Of a stretch of 46,263 bases of DNA, positions 1 to 8,163 are shown in pieces (the stretch's first letter is position 1; every line of letters begins with the position of its first letter). The position numbers and the translations under genes were made by a program. The notes below the pieces were generated by a model that ran no database searches, had not been told where the DNA came from, and was given only the letters and a program-made list of their open reading frames with translations. This stretch comes from CAZAPV01 sp964487195 (GTDB taxonomy: Bacteria > Patescibacteriota > Patescibacteriia > SG8-24), in the NCBI GenBank assembly GCA_964487195.1, contig CAZAPV010000001.1:1-46263 (forward strand), given 5' to 3'.

Positions 1-11
1 GCGCGAAAAAC

Positions 12-38
12 AAAACCCCGCTGCTCTCGCGGGGTTTT
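12..38. terminator. Bidirectional intrinsic terminator
   Basis: A 10-bp perfect stem (12-21 with 29-38) has a 7-nt loop. It is flanked by A-rich sequence on the left and T-rich sequence on the right, so it can stop transcription in both directions. It closes the minus-strand copper operon and probably a plus-strand gene that lies off the left edge. Confidence 0.85.
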
Positions 39-57
39 TCTTTTGGTCGAAAGAAGG

Positions 58-723
58 TCACGGCGACCTGATCGCGGTCCAGTCGCCGCTGAATCCCTGC
101 CTGCTCGAGAAACTCCCCGACGCGCGGCCGCGGTCAGTGAGTGCGCCGTCGAACTTCGTGAGCACGCTCCCTTTGAGAAGCCGGATGCGCGTCCCGTCGA
201 GAACGATGACCTGCTCTTCGCCGTCAACGAGGAACCGGACGATCCTCCCCTCCTGGCGGAACACGAGGTTGCGCTCTTCGGTGTGCGGGATGATCAGGAG
301 CAAGAAATTGAGATGCGTGTTCCAGTGTCCGACGACGTCGACCGCGCAGAGAACGGGAATCACCGCGCAGGCCGCGCCGACGCACGCGGTGACGTGCGCG
401 ATCGGCTCGCGGCGCGACGGTTCGTCGAAAACGTCGCGCAGCGCTTTGACCTGCGCGCCGTCCGGAGACGGCTGCACGTCGACCGCGGCAGCGTTGTCGG
501 TCGACCAGCGTATCTCGCCGGTCGCCGGTTTGCCGTCCGCATCGAGCGCGGTCGCGACGAGCGTCGCGGCGCTCCCCTTCGGCATCGTCATGCTCGAGAT
601 GGACTTGCCGTCCTTCAGCGAAATCAGGACGCGCGCCGGGGCTCCGCCGTCCGCACGGGCTTCCGCCGAACCGAACGCCATGAGCAACGCGGCGACGAGT
701 GCGACGATGATATGCTTCGCCAT
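58..723 (-). CDS. Exported protein with an Ig-like (Big-type) domain, function unknown
   Basis: A 221-residue protein with a clear Sec signal peptide (hydrophobic residues 5-18, AEARA near 21-25). Residues about 30-110 read like a bacterial Ig-like domain: VLISLKDG, a VATALDADGKPATGEI stretch and RWSTDNAAAV, which is the usual Big2 pattern of a variable replaced by an ideal value. The C-terminal half has no recognised motif and contains three Cys (near 113-125). A strong Shine-Dalgarno AAGGAGG sits 7 nt before the ATG. It lies 38 nt downstream of copA with no terminator between, so it may be the last gene of the copper operon; a copper role is only inferred from position. Confidence 0.7.
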   Translation of the reverse strand: MAKHIIVALVAALLMAFGSAEARADGGAPARVLISLKDGKSISSMTMPKGSAATLVATALDADGKPATGEIRWSTDNAAAVDVQPSPDGAQVKALRDVFDEPSRREPIAHVTACVGAACAVIPVLCAVDVVGHWNTHLNFLLLIIPHTEERNLVFRQEGRIVRFLVDGEEQVIVLDGTRIRLLKGSVLTKFDGALTDRGRASGSFSSRQGFSGDWTAIRSP

Positions 724-761
724 TTTGCGCCTCCTTGGGCTGCAATGAACGTGCTCTCACC

Positions 762-2948
762 CTACGCAACCCGCCGGATTCGGGCAAGTTTCCGGATGCG
801 GAGAGAGTTCGTCACCACGGAAACGGAAGAAAATGCCATCGCCGCGGACGCAATCATCGGCGTCAGCAGTCCGAACGCGGCGAGCGGGATCATCGCGACG
901 TTATAGAAGAACGCCCAGAACAAATTTTGCCGGATCGTCGTGAACGTCCTTCGCGACAGGACGATCGCCTCGACGACCTTCGAAGGACTGCCCTGCATCA
1001 GCACCACGTTGCCGGATTCGATCGCGATGTCCGTCCCCGTCCCCATCGCGATGCCGAGATCGGCCTGCGTCAGCGCCGGCGCGTCGTTGATCCCGTCGCC
1101 GACGAACGCGACCGAGCGGCCCTCTTCCTGCAACCGCTTGACCTGCGCGGATTTTTCGCCCGGCAGCACTTCTGCGACGACTTCGTCGATGCCGACGTCG
1201 GCGGCGATCGCGTTCGCGGTTCGTGAATGATCGCCGGTCAGCATCACGACGCGAATCCCGCGACGCTTGAGCGCTTCGACCGCGCTTTTGGCGTCCGGCT
1301 TCGGCGTATCGGCGATGGCGAGCAGCCCCTGCAGCCGGCCGCCAACGGCCAAACGCACCACCGTTTTCCCTTCGCGTTCAAGACGTTCCAAACGCGATCG
1401 GCACCGTTCGGGAACCGCGACCGCGGTTCCGAGCATTTTCTGATTGCCTAAAAGGATATCGTCGCCGCCGACGCGCGCGCGGACCCCTTTGCCGCTCTCG
1501 GACATGAAATTCTCAGCGGCCGCGATCTGCAGATTCTTTTCTTTCGCGGCGGCGACCACCGCTTTTGCGAGCGGATGCTCGGAAAACGCTTCAAGGGATG
1601 CGGCAGTTCGGAGCACGTCGTCTTCGGACGCGCCGTCTTCGCACGAAACGACGTCCGTGATTTTCGGTTTGCCTTCGGTCAGCGTTCCGGTTTTGTCGAA
1701 AACGACGGTGTCGATCTTGTAGGACTTCTCCAGCGCTTCGCCGTTTTTTATCAGGATGCCGCGGCGCGCGCCGGCGCCCGTGCCGACCATGATCGCGGTC
1801 GGCGTCGCGAGACCCAACGCGCAGGGGCAGGCGACGACCAGGACGGCGACCGCGGGAATGATCGACGCGGCGACCGATCCGGTCCTGATGAACCAGCCGA
1901 CGAACGTCGCTGCGGCGATGACGAGGACGATCGGAACGAACACCCCGGAAACGCGGTCGGCGAGATGCTGCATCGGCGCTTTCTTGCCTTGCGCGTCCTG
2001 CACCAGACGAACGATCTGCGAGAGCACGGTGTCGGCGCCGATCTTCGTCACGCGGATGACGAGCGCGCCGTTCTGGTTGACCGTCGCGCCGTACGCGCCG
2101 TCCCCGGCGCGCTTGCCGACCGGCAGACTTTCGCCGGTGAGCATCGATTCGTCCACCGCGGATTCTCCCGTTTCAACCGTCCCGTCAAGCGGTATCTTCT
2201 CGCCCGGCTTCACGAGCAACAGGTCGCCGATCTTCACGGACTCCACCGGCACGTCCGCTTCCGCGCCATCCTTGAGAAGCCGCGCTTTCTTCGTCCCGAG
2301 TTCGAGCAACTTCTCGATGGCAGCCGACGCCTGTCCGCGGCTTCGCGCTTCGAAGTATTCGCCGAGCAGGATGAGCGCGGTGATCGCCGACGCGACTTCG
2401 AAATACACGTACGGCGCGCGGGCGAACATCGCCCAGACGCTGTAGAGATAGGCGGTGAGCGTGCCGATCGAAATCAGCGTGTCCATGTTGGCTGAAAGCA
2501 ATCGCAGCTGTTGCAACATGCCGACGTGGAACCCGCGCCCGAAATACAACACGACGACGGAAGCGAGCGAGAATTCGATCCAAAGGGACGCGCCGAATCC
2601 GAACAGCGTTCCGGGCAGGCGAACGTCCAGCATGGCGAGAAGTAGCACCGGAGCGGCGAGGGCGAGCGATGAGACGGAAAGTCTGCGCGCTTCCTTCAAT
2701 TCGCTGTCCGAAGTCATCCTATGGTCGCCGTGCTCGTACTCCGTGAGCACCTTGTATCCTTGCCGGACGACCGCTTCGTGCAGCGCGTCCGGTTGCACTT
2801 TCGCCGGATCAAAGACGACCGTTGCGCCGTGGGTGGCGTAATTCACGTTCGCGTCGCTGACGCCGGGGAGTTTCTTCAACGCTTTTTCGTTGCGCACCGC
2901 GCATGACGCGCAGTGCATCCCGACGATGGTGAATGTGGTGGTTGTCAT
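762..2948 (-). CDS. copA: Copper-translocating P1B-type ATPase
   Basis: A 728-residue heavy-metal P-type ATPase that would export Cu(I) across the cytoplasmic membrane using ATP. One N-terminal HMA domain is present (GMHCASC, residues 10-16), then the membrane-helix pairs. The translocation motif CPC is at 374-376, the phosphorylation motif DKTGT starts at D418, and GDGIND is at 617-622. CPC with one HMA is the CopA type rather than the Zn/Cd CPC-DKTG type, although metal choice cannot be proved by eye. The ATG is 6 nt after the stop of the HMA/TauE/cupredoxin gene, so the two are co-transcribed. Length and motif order are normal for the family. Confidence 0.95.
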   Translation of the reverse strand: MTTTTFTIVGMHCASCAVRNEKALKKLPGVSDANVNYATHGATVVFDPAKVQPDALHEAVVRQGYKVLTEYEHGDHRMTSDSELKEARRLSVSSLALAAPVLLLAMLDVRLPGTLFGFGASLWIEFSLASVVVLYFGRGFHVGMLQQLRLLSANMDTLISIGTLTAYLYSVWAMFARAPYVYFEVASAITALILLGEYFEARSRGQASAAIEKLLELGTKKARLLKDGAEADVPVESVKIGDLLLVKPGEKIPLDGTVETGESAVDESMLTGESLPVGKRAGDGAYGATVNQNGALVIRVTKIGADTVLSQIVRLVQDAQGKKAPMQHLADRVSGVFVPIVLVIAAATFVGWFIRTGSVAASIIPAVAVLVVACPCALGLATPTAIMVGTGAGARRGILIKNGEALEKSYKIDTVVFDKTGTLTEGKPKITDVVSCEDGASEDDVLRTAASLEAFSEHPLAKAVVAAAKEKNLQIAAAENFMSESGKGVRARVGGDDILLGNQKMLGTAVAVPERCRSRLERLEREGKTVVRLAVGGRLQGLLAIADTPKPDAKSAVEALKRRGIRVVMLTGDHSRTANAIAADVGIDEVVAEVLPGEKSAQVKRLQEEGRSVAFVGDGINDAPALTQADLGIAMGTGTDIAIESGNVVLMQGSPSKVVEAIVLSRRTFTTIRQNLFWAFFYNVAMIPLAAFGLLTPMIASAAMAFSSVSVVTNSLRIRKLARIRRVA

Positions 2949-2954
2949 AGATCG

Positions 2955-4544
2955 TCAGGATTTTGAAATAATCGTGATCTGGCCGCGGTACATTCCCATC
3001 GAACAACTGAATTGGTAGGTGCCCGGTTGCTGCGGCGCCGTGAACGCAATCGTGTTCGGTCCGGCAGCCAAAAGTTTTTCGATTCCGAGTTGGCGCGACA
3101 CGAGCACGGAAGTGCAGCCGGCGGCTTTCGTGCCATCAACTTCCCAGCGAGTCGGCATCCCCGCTTTGATTGTGAACTGACTCGGCTGATACCCGCCATC
3201 AACGATCATGTTCATCACTTGCGTATTTCCATCGACCGTCATGCCTCCGTCATTCGCGGAGGCCGGGAATGACAACGGATAGCCGACGATCGTCAACCCG
3301 TTTTGGATGTTCCAAATACCGAGCACGACGACGACCGCGCCCGAAAACTGGAAGAACAGCTTCCCGGCTTTGCCCTTGAGCGAGATCGATGCCCATCCAA
3401 GCGCAAGGAGCGCCGGCGCCGTGCCAATGGCGAAACCGGCGAGCGTGAGCGCGCTCGCGATGAAACTGCCGGTCGTGAGCGCGTACAGCTGCAGCGATTG
3501 CGTGAATCCGCAGGGAAGGAAGAACGTCGCGGCGCCGAGCAGGAACGGCATCGCCGGGTGCTCTTTGCCCTCGGCGTCCATGATGCGGCGGCTCAAAAAT
3601 TTCGGCATCCTCGGCAGAAGACGTTTGAGCGATGCGGGTGCGACGTGGAGCATGTCGAGCCCCATGATCAGCATGTAAACGGCGGCGACGAGCGTGAGCG
3701 CCCCGGTGACGAGCGGCGACGGCGCGAGCGACGTGCCGACGAAACCGATAACGCCGCCGAGGATGCCATAGGAGAGAACGCGGCCGGTCACGAACAGAAC
3801 GACCGGTGTGATGCGCGCGATCGACGCGGCGTCGCCGTAGCGTTCGCGGTACTTCGCGGCGGTGGAGAGCAGGAGGCCGCCCGCAACCGCCAGGCACGAA
3901 GAAGTTCCGGCAACGAGACCGATCGCGACCGCCGTCAAGAAACCGATCGACGCGGCGACCTGGGAGCTCTGTCTGAACAGACCGATCTTCGAGAACAGCC
4001 AGCCGACGGCGAACACGAGGGCGAACAGGCCGATGAGCCGTCCGAACGACGGTCTTTCGCTCTTTTCGTCGCGAGTATCGCGATGCTGTTTTTTCGTTTC
4101 GACGAAACTGCGGACGACGTACTGTTCATCGCCCAGCGCTTCCTGGAGCCGTTCGATATCGGGCGTGGAGCCCTCGTCGCAGACGATGCGCGCGATGCCG
4201 GCGTGCGCGTCGACGTCGACCTTCCTGACGCCGGGAATTTTTTTAAAGTCCCGTTCAACGATGATCTCGCAGCTGCGACAGGTCATGCCGTCGATGTTCA
4301 CCTTCGAGACGACCGAGGCCGCTCGCGCGGCGTCCGGGTCTGCGACGTCGAAACCTTCCCGTCGAAGCGCGTCGATCACCGCGGGCGCCGTTCCCGCATC
4401 GGCGAGCGTCAGCGCCGCTCTTCCTCGCCAAGTATCGACGCGCTCGACGCCGTGAATCGCGACGGCGATCTGTTCGAATTTTTGCGCGTTATCGTTCTGA
4501 AGATTTGAAATTCGTAGTTTCAAAAAAAACAAAGCGCGATTCAT
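2955..4544 (-). CDS. HMA - TauE/SafE-like membrane - cupredoxin fusion protein
   Basis: A 529-residue fusion. Residues about 20-70 look like a degenerate HMA domain without the Cys pair. A true HMA follows with GMTCRSC (Cys 89 and 92). About six to eight membrane helices (about 168-420) form a TauE/SafE (UreH/DsbD-like) domain with a TSSC motif near 217 and FLPCGF near 342. The C-terminal about 95 residues are a cupredoxin_1-type domain with Cys 477 and FSCSMGM (Cys 514, Met 516, Met 518) as likely copper ligands. Established family knowledge links such proteins with CopA. I infer that it moves copper between the cytosolic HMA and an outer copper site. The ATG at 4544 was chosen because a TTGACC-17-TATGCT promoter ends just upstream; the longer TTG start would overlap it. 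Confidence 0.88.
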   Translation of the reverse strand: MNRALFFLKLRISNLQNDNAQKFEQIAVAIHGVERVDTWRGRAALTLADAGTAPAVIDALRREGFDVADPDAARAASVVSKVNIDGMTCRSCEIIVERDFKKIPGVRKVDVDAHAGIARIVCDEGSTPDIERLQEALGDEQYVVRSFVETKKQHRDTRDEKSERPSFGRLIGLFALVFAVGWLFSKIGLFRQSSQVAASIGFLTAVAIGLVAGTSSCLAVAGGLLLSTAAKYRERYGDAASIARITPVVLFVTGRVLSYGILGGVIGFVGTSLAPSPLVTGALTLVAAVYMLIMGLDMLHVAPASLKRLLPRMPKFLSRRIMDAEGKEHPAMPFLLGAATFFLPCGFTQSLQLYALTTGSFIASALTLAGFAIGTAPALLALGWASISLKGKAGKLFFQFSGAVVVVLGIWNIQNGLTIVGYPLSFPASANDGGMTVDGNTQVMNMIVDGGYQPSQFTIKAGMPTRWEVDGTKAAGCTSVLVSRQLGIEKLLAAGPNTIAFTAPQQPGTYQFSCSMGMYRGQITIISKS

Positions 4545-4553
4545 ATCTCCCAA

Positions 4554-4582
4554 AGCATACTATGCGCTGTAGTGCAGGTCAA
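4554..4582 (-). promoter_or_regulatory. Promoter of the copper operon with two dyads
   Basis: The -35 TTGACC (4577-4582) and -10 TATGCT (4554-4559) are separated by 17 nt. The ATG is 9 nt after the -10, so the mRNA would have almost no leader. Two inverted repeats overlap it: GCATA-C-TATGC (4555-4565) over the -10 and GTGCA-N7-TGCAC (4572-4588) over the -35. These are candidate operator sites for a metal-responsive regulator, which is not encoded in this window. Confidence 0.6.
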
Positions 4583-4605
4583 TTGCACGCCAGTCATCCC
4601 CACTG

Positions 4606-4676
4606 TTCCGGGACCTGGATTCGAACCAGGATTCACGGCTTCAAAGGCCGCTGTCCTACCATTAGACGATCCCGGA
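4606..4676 (-). tRNA. tRNA-Gln (TTG)
   Basis: Complete cloverleaf: 7-bp acceptor stem TCCGGGA/TCCCGGA, D arm with AATGGTAG, anticodon loop CTTTGAA giving anticodon TTG, 4-nt variable loop, and T arm CCTGG-TTCGAAT-CCAGG. The 3' end is followed by CAG, so CCA is not encoded, unlike the other three tRNAs here. Confidence 0.94.
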
Positions 4677-4724
4677 ACAGTGCGGACGATCAACGGAACA
4701 CGGTACGGCCGGCGCGACGCATCG

Positions 4725-5357
4725 TCAAGGCGCGACCGCCGGTTCCGGGAAAACTTTTTTGTCGACGCCAAGCGCCAAACTCAACTTCGGATCATACGTG
4801 AGCGCGCCGTTTTTCCATACGTACACGCGCATCGTCGCGCCGTCGAGCGCGATCACCTCTTTCGCGCCGTCGCCGTTCACGTCTTCGAACACGAGCGGAT
4901 CCTTGAAGGACGAAACGATGCGGAGTGCGTTGCCCTCTCGGATCAGCACGAACGCCCCTTCGCCGGTTTCGCCGCGCGCGACGATCAGTGTCGGCGCATT
5001 CCCGCCGAGCGGCTGGAGCGCGAGCGTCGGCAGATTTTCGAGTCTGCTTTCGCCGGCGACCAACGTGACTGTCGAAGCGACGACGTAACGATTTTCGTCA
5101 CGGTTCCACACGATGAGCGATACGGAAACGTCGTCGCCGTTTTTGTATCCCGCGACGTACGACGGCTGCGGACTGTCCGGCAATTCGAGCCGCGAGGAAG
5201 CAGCCTGCATCGCGCCCGACGGAAGGAGCGCGGCGAAATTCGGCGGGAGCCGTTCGTGCACCGCTTCCCGTCGCGGGAGCAGCTGCGGCAACGTCACCGT
5301 CGCGGCGACGAGCGCGGCGACGGCGAGCGCGGCCGGAAACAGCGCGCGACGCTTCAT
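4725..5357 (-). CDS. Membrane-anchored FG-GAP/VCBS-like protein coupled to ftsX
   Basis: A 210-residue protein with an N-terminal signal or anchor helix (residues about 7-24). The rest should lie outside the membrane. Residues near 165-175 read VFEDVNGDGAKEVIAL, the Asp-rich calcium loop typical of FG-GAP/VCBS repeats, and the preceding strands resemble half of a beta-propeller; a full propeller would not fit this length. Its ATG overlaps the ftsX stop by 4 nt (ATGA), so it is translated with ftsX. FtsEX normally drives an extracellular peptidoglycan hydrolase or its activator, so this may be a lineage-specific FtsX partner (inference). No hydrolase motif is visible. Confidence 0.75.
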   Translation of the reverse strand: MKRRALFPAALAVAALVAATVTLPQLLPRREAVHERLPPNFAALLPSGAMQAASSRLELPDSPQPSYVAGYKNGDDVSVSLIVWNRDENRYVVASTVTLVAGESRLENLPTLALQPLGGNAPTLIVARGETGEGAFVLIREGNALRIVSSFKDPLVFEDVNGDGAKEVIALDGATMRVYVWKNGALTYDPKLSLALGVDKKVFPEPAVAP

Positions 5358-6268
5358 ACTTTCAGATATTTCGCGGTCGCCATCTTCGTCGTCACCACGG
5401 CCATGAGCGCGACCCCGAACAGCTGGAGCCCGACGACGCGGAAGAAATTTGCGTCATAAAAACCGATCAGATCGACGGTGCCGCTCCCGAAGAACCGCTG
5501 CAGGAACGGCTGCGCGAGCCGCATCGCCGGATACAGGATGGCGAGCGCCGCGCCGAGCGAGGCGAACGTCCAGAACAACGCCTCGACATAGAACGGCGCG
5601 CGGATGAAACGGTCGGACGCGCCGACGAGCCGCATGATCCCGATCTCTTCCTTGCGCGTGTAGATCGATACGCGGATCGTGTTCAAGATGATGAGCAGCG
5701 CGACGACCGCGAACACCGCGCTCATCGCGACCCCGGACATTTCGAGCCGGCTCGAAATCGACTCGACGCGGCCGATCACCGCCTGACGGTCGTCGAAATC
5801 CTTTTCGTCGACAAGGCCGGCGTAGCGCGGATCGTCGAGCGCCTGGACGATGCGCGGATAATCCGAGAGTTCGCGCGCGGTGACGACGAGCGACGCGCCG
5901 AACGGATTCGTGCCGACCTGGCCGAGCGATTCGACCACCGAGTCGTTGCCTTTATATTGCGCGGAAAAATCCGAGAACGCCTGCGTCGGCGACACGTACT
6001 CAACGTCCTTCACCTCGGGCATGCTCAAAAGTTCGATCTTCACCGTCTGCACGCGGCTGTCCTCGACGTCCGGCTTGAAATGCACGGCGACGCTGATCTT
6101 CGACTTCACGGCGGCGAGCGCGACGTTGCCGAGCACGTTCATCACGATCAGCATGTTGAGCGAGACGATCGTGAGCACGAGAACGGTGATCGTCGCGGCG
6201 GTGAGCCACGCGTTGCGGACGAAATTCTGCCCGGCGAATTTGACGACGCGCGAAAGCGTGACGATCAT
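5354..6268 (-). CDS. ftsX: Cell division protein FtsX
   Basis: A 304-residue permease-like subunit of the FtsEX complex, which links cytoplasmic ATP hydrolysis to peptidoglycan remodelling at the septum. It shows the FtsX plan: one membrane helix (about 20-45), a large outer domain (about 50-165), then three helices in the C-terminal FtsX fold. Typical stretches include the conserved R-x-E-I-G-I-M-R-L-V-G-A segment before the last helices. It overlaps ftsE by 4 nt upstream and the FG-GAP-like gene by 4 nt downstream. Length is normal. Confidence 0.95.
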   Translation of the reverse strand: MIVTLSRVVKFAGQNFVRNAWLTAATITVLVLTIVSLNMLIVMNVLGNVALAAVKSKISVAVHFKPDVEDSRVQTVKIELLSMPEVKDVEYVSPTQAFSDFSAQYKGNDSVVESLGQVGTNPFGASLVVTARELSDYPRIVQALDDPRYAGLVDEKDFDDRQAVIGRVESISSRLEMSGVAMSAVFAVVALLIILNTIRVSIYTRKEEIGIMRLVGASDRFIRAPFYVEALFWTFASLGAALAILYPAMRLAQPFLQRFFGSGTVDLIGFYDANFFRVVGLQLFGVALMAVVTTKMATAKYLKV

Positions 6269-6945
6269 AGCAGGTATTTTCCTTCCTCCTGGTCGGCGAC
6301 GATCATCCCCTTCTCCATCGTGATGACGCGGCGCGCGAGCGCATTCACCACCTCGCGATTATGGGTGACGAGCACGATCGTCGTGCCGAACTCGTTGATC
6401 TTCGTGAGCAGGTCGATGATTTCGCGGGTGTTGATCGAATCGAGATTGCCGGTCGGCTCGTCGGCGACGATGATCTTCGGCCGATGCACGAGCGCGCGCG
6501 CGATCACCATGCGCTGCTGCTCGCCGCCGGAGATCTGCTTCGGATACCGATCGGCTTTGTTCGCGAGTCCGACGATCTTCAGCGCCTGCGGCACGATGCT
6601 CCCGATCTTCTTCGGCGATGCGCCGCACACTTCGAGCGCGAACGCGACGTTCTCGTACACGGTTTTTTTCGGCAGCAGTTTGAAATCCTGAAACACGACG
6701 CCGATCTGCCGGCGGAGCAGCGGCACTTCGGACCACGCGATCGAAGAGATGTCCCACCCGCCGACGACGATCTGCCCTTTCGTCGGCCGCTCTTCGGCGA
6801 TCAGCAGTTTCGCGAACGTGGTCTTCCCCGCGCCGCTCTGGCCGACGACCGAAACGAACTCCCCGGGCCTGATGTGGAGGTTGACGTTCGTGAGTCCGAC
6901 GACGTCCGGCGGATAAATTTTCGAGACGTTTTTGAGACGGATCAT
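6265..6945 (-). CDS. ftsE: Cell division ATP-binding protein FtsE
   Basis: A 226-residue ABC ATPase, partner of FtsX. Walker A GQSGAGKTT is at 35-43, the Q loop around FQDFKLL (85-91), signature SGGEQQR at 139-145, Walker B IIVADEPTGNLD at 158-169, and the switch His in LVTHN. The start codon is followed at 4-residue spacing by the common FtsE opening I-x-L-K-N-V-S-K-x-Y. Upstream on the same strand lies a TTGTGA-16-TATACT promoter that shares its -10 with the divergent tRNA promoter. No Shine-Dalgarno is visible. Confidence 0.95.
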   Translation of the reverse strand: MIRLKNVSKIYPPDVVGLTNVNLHIRPGEFVSVVGQSGAGKTTFAKLLIAEERPTKGQIVVGGWDISSIAWSEVPLLRRQIGVVFQDFKLLPKKTVYENVAFALEVCGASPKKIGSIVPQALKIVGLANKADRYPKQISGGEQQRMVIARALVHRPKIIVADEPTGNLDSINTREIIDLLTKINEFGTTIVLVTHNREVVNALARRVITMEKGMIVADQEEGKYLL

Positions 6946-6955
6946 GCGGCGGGGC

Positions 6956-7001
6956 TTGCCAAGCGACGCGATCAGTATATAATAGTCCAGTCATTTCACA
7001 A
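6956..7001. promoter_or_regulatory. Divergent promoter for ftsEX (-) and tRNA-Gly/Thr (+)
   Basis: Plus strand: -35 TTGCCA (6956-6961), 16-nt spacer, -10 TATAAT (6978-6983), driving the tRNA pair. Minus strand: -35 TTGTGA (6996-7001), 16-nt spacer, -10 TATACT (6974-6979), driving ftsE. The two -10 boxes share bases 6978-6979. Confidence 0.7.
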
Positions 7002-7020
7002 AACGCCGGAAGTGCCGCGG

Positions 7021-7094
7021 GCGGGTATAGTACAATGGCAGTATGCGACCTTCCCAAGGTTGAGACACGGGTTCGATTCCCGTTACCCGCTCCA
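7021..7094 (+). tRNA. tRNA-Gly (CCC)
   Basis: Cloverleaf with acceptor GCGGGTA/TACCCGC, anticodon loop TTCCCAA (anticodon CCC), T arm with GGTTCGATTCC, discriminator T and an encoded CCA. It is followed after one base by tRNA-Thr. Confidence 0.94.
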
Positions 7095-7095
7095 C

Positions 7096-7171
7096 GCCAC
7101 CTTAGCTCAGCTGGTAGAGCAATGCTTTCGTAAAGCAGAGGTCCCGGGTTCGATCCCCGGAGGTGGCTCCA
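7096..7171 (+). tRNA. tRNA-Thr (CGT)
   Basis: Cloverleaf with acceptor GCCACCT/AGGTGGC, D arm TAGCTCAGCTGGTAGAGCA, anticodon loop TTCGTAA (anticodon CGT), T arm GGGTTCGATCCCC, discriminator T and an encoded CCA. Co-transcribed with tRNA-Gly. Confidence 0.95.
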
Positions 7172-7174
7172 TCA

Positions 7175-7205
7175 AAAAACGCCCGGCGCATGCCGGGCGT
7201 TTTTT
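7175..7205. terminator. Bidirectional intrinsic terminator
   Basis: Stem ACGCCCGGC / GCCGGGCGT around a GCAT loop, extended by six A-T pairs on each side and followed by a T tract. It ends the plus-strand tRNA operon and the minus-strand foldase operon. Confidence 0.93.
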
Positions 7206-7215
7206 GTTTTGCCGA

Positions 7216-8133
7216 TCAGAACGAGATGAATTTCGTCACTTTCGCATCCTTCACCTTGCCGTCGAGGTACTGCTGCACCGACGGGCCGGCGATCAGGATG
7301 TGGCTCGCTTTCACTTTGATCACCGCGTCTTTTTTGTCTTTTTGGACGTCCTCGACTTTGATGATGTGATAGCCGAACTGCGTCTTCACCAAATCGCTCA
7401 CCGCGCCTGGCTTCAGCGCGAACGCCACCGCCTCGAACTCCGGCACCATCACGCCCTTCGCGAACCATCCGAGGTCTCCGCCTTTCGCCGCGCTCCCAGG
7501 ATCGTCGCTGTACTGCTTGGCGAGATCGGCGAAATCGCCGCCGGCGTTCACTTTCGCGAGCACGTCCTTCGCTTTCGCGACGGTCGCGGCGTCGAGCGCG
7601 CTGTCCTTGGCGAGCGCGTCCGCTAATTTCTGTTCAAGGAGATACGGCCGCATCACTTTTTCCTGGAACTGCGCCGGCGTCCAGCCGTACAGATCGGCGA
7701 TCTGCGCGGTCGGGTCGCCGCCCTGCGCGGTCAATTTCACGAACTCCGTCTGCACTTCCGTATCGGTCACCGTCACGTGGTAGCGCGCCGCTTCCTGCCG
7801 AAGCACTTCGGTCTGGATGAGCCGGTCGAGCACGCCGGTGCGCATCTGTTCGTCGGTCGGCGCGGGCTGGATCGCGGTCTGCTGCTTGGAGAAGTAGCGG
7901 CGCACCGTCGCGAGGTCATCCACGTAATTCGAATACCGGATCATCGTGCCGTTCACGATCGCCACCGGATACGGCAGCGCGTGCATCGTGAAACCGGCGA
8001 CGGAATTCTGCCAGCCGAATTTGTAAATCCCGACCGTGACGACGCCGAGTCCGACCAGGAGTATGCTGCCGAGTCCCGCACCGATGCCGAGCATGAGATT
8101 ACGGATGAGACGATTTTTTTTGCTGATGGGCAT
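7216..8133 (-). CDS. Membrane-anchored SurA/PrsA-like peptidylprolyl isomerase (parvulin)
   Basis: A 305-residue foldase. One N-terminal membrane helix (about 15-36) anchors it with the rest outside. Residues about 90-185 are a SurA_N-like helical chaperone region. A parvulin (PpiC) core follows at about 185-262: DFADLAKQYSDDPGS, GGDLGWF and FGYHIIKV. The strand that should open a parvulin domain, ASHILI with the first active-site His, is not before the core but after it (276-281, His 278). The protein thus looks circularly permuted, or carries the remnant of a second domain. It is the last gene of the mur/PH/ftsB cluster and is probably an extracytoplasmic folding factor. Confidence 0.85.
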   Translation of the reverse strand: MPISKKNRLIRNLMLGIGAGLGSILLVGLGVVTVGIYKFGWQNSVAGFTMHALPYPVAIVNGTMIRYSNYVDDLATVRRYFSKQQTAIQPAPTDEQMRTGVLDRLIQTEVLRQEAARYHVTVTDTEVQTEFVKLTAQGGDPTAQIADLYGWTPAQFQEKVMRPYLLEQKLADALAKDSALDAATVAKAKDVLAKVNAGGDFADLAKQYSDDPGSAAKGGDLGWFAKGVMVPEFEAVAFALKPGAVSDLVKTQFGYHIIKVEDVQKDKKDAVIKVKASHILIAGPSVQQYLDGKVKDAKVTKFISF

Positions 8134-8163
8134 AAAAAATATGATGTGTGGATTCAGCGTACA

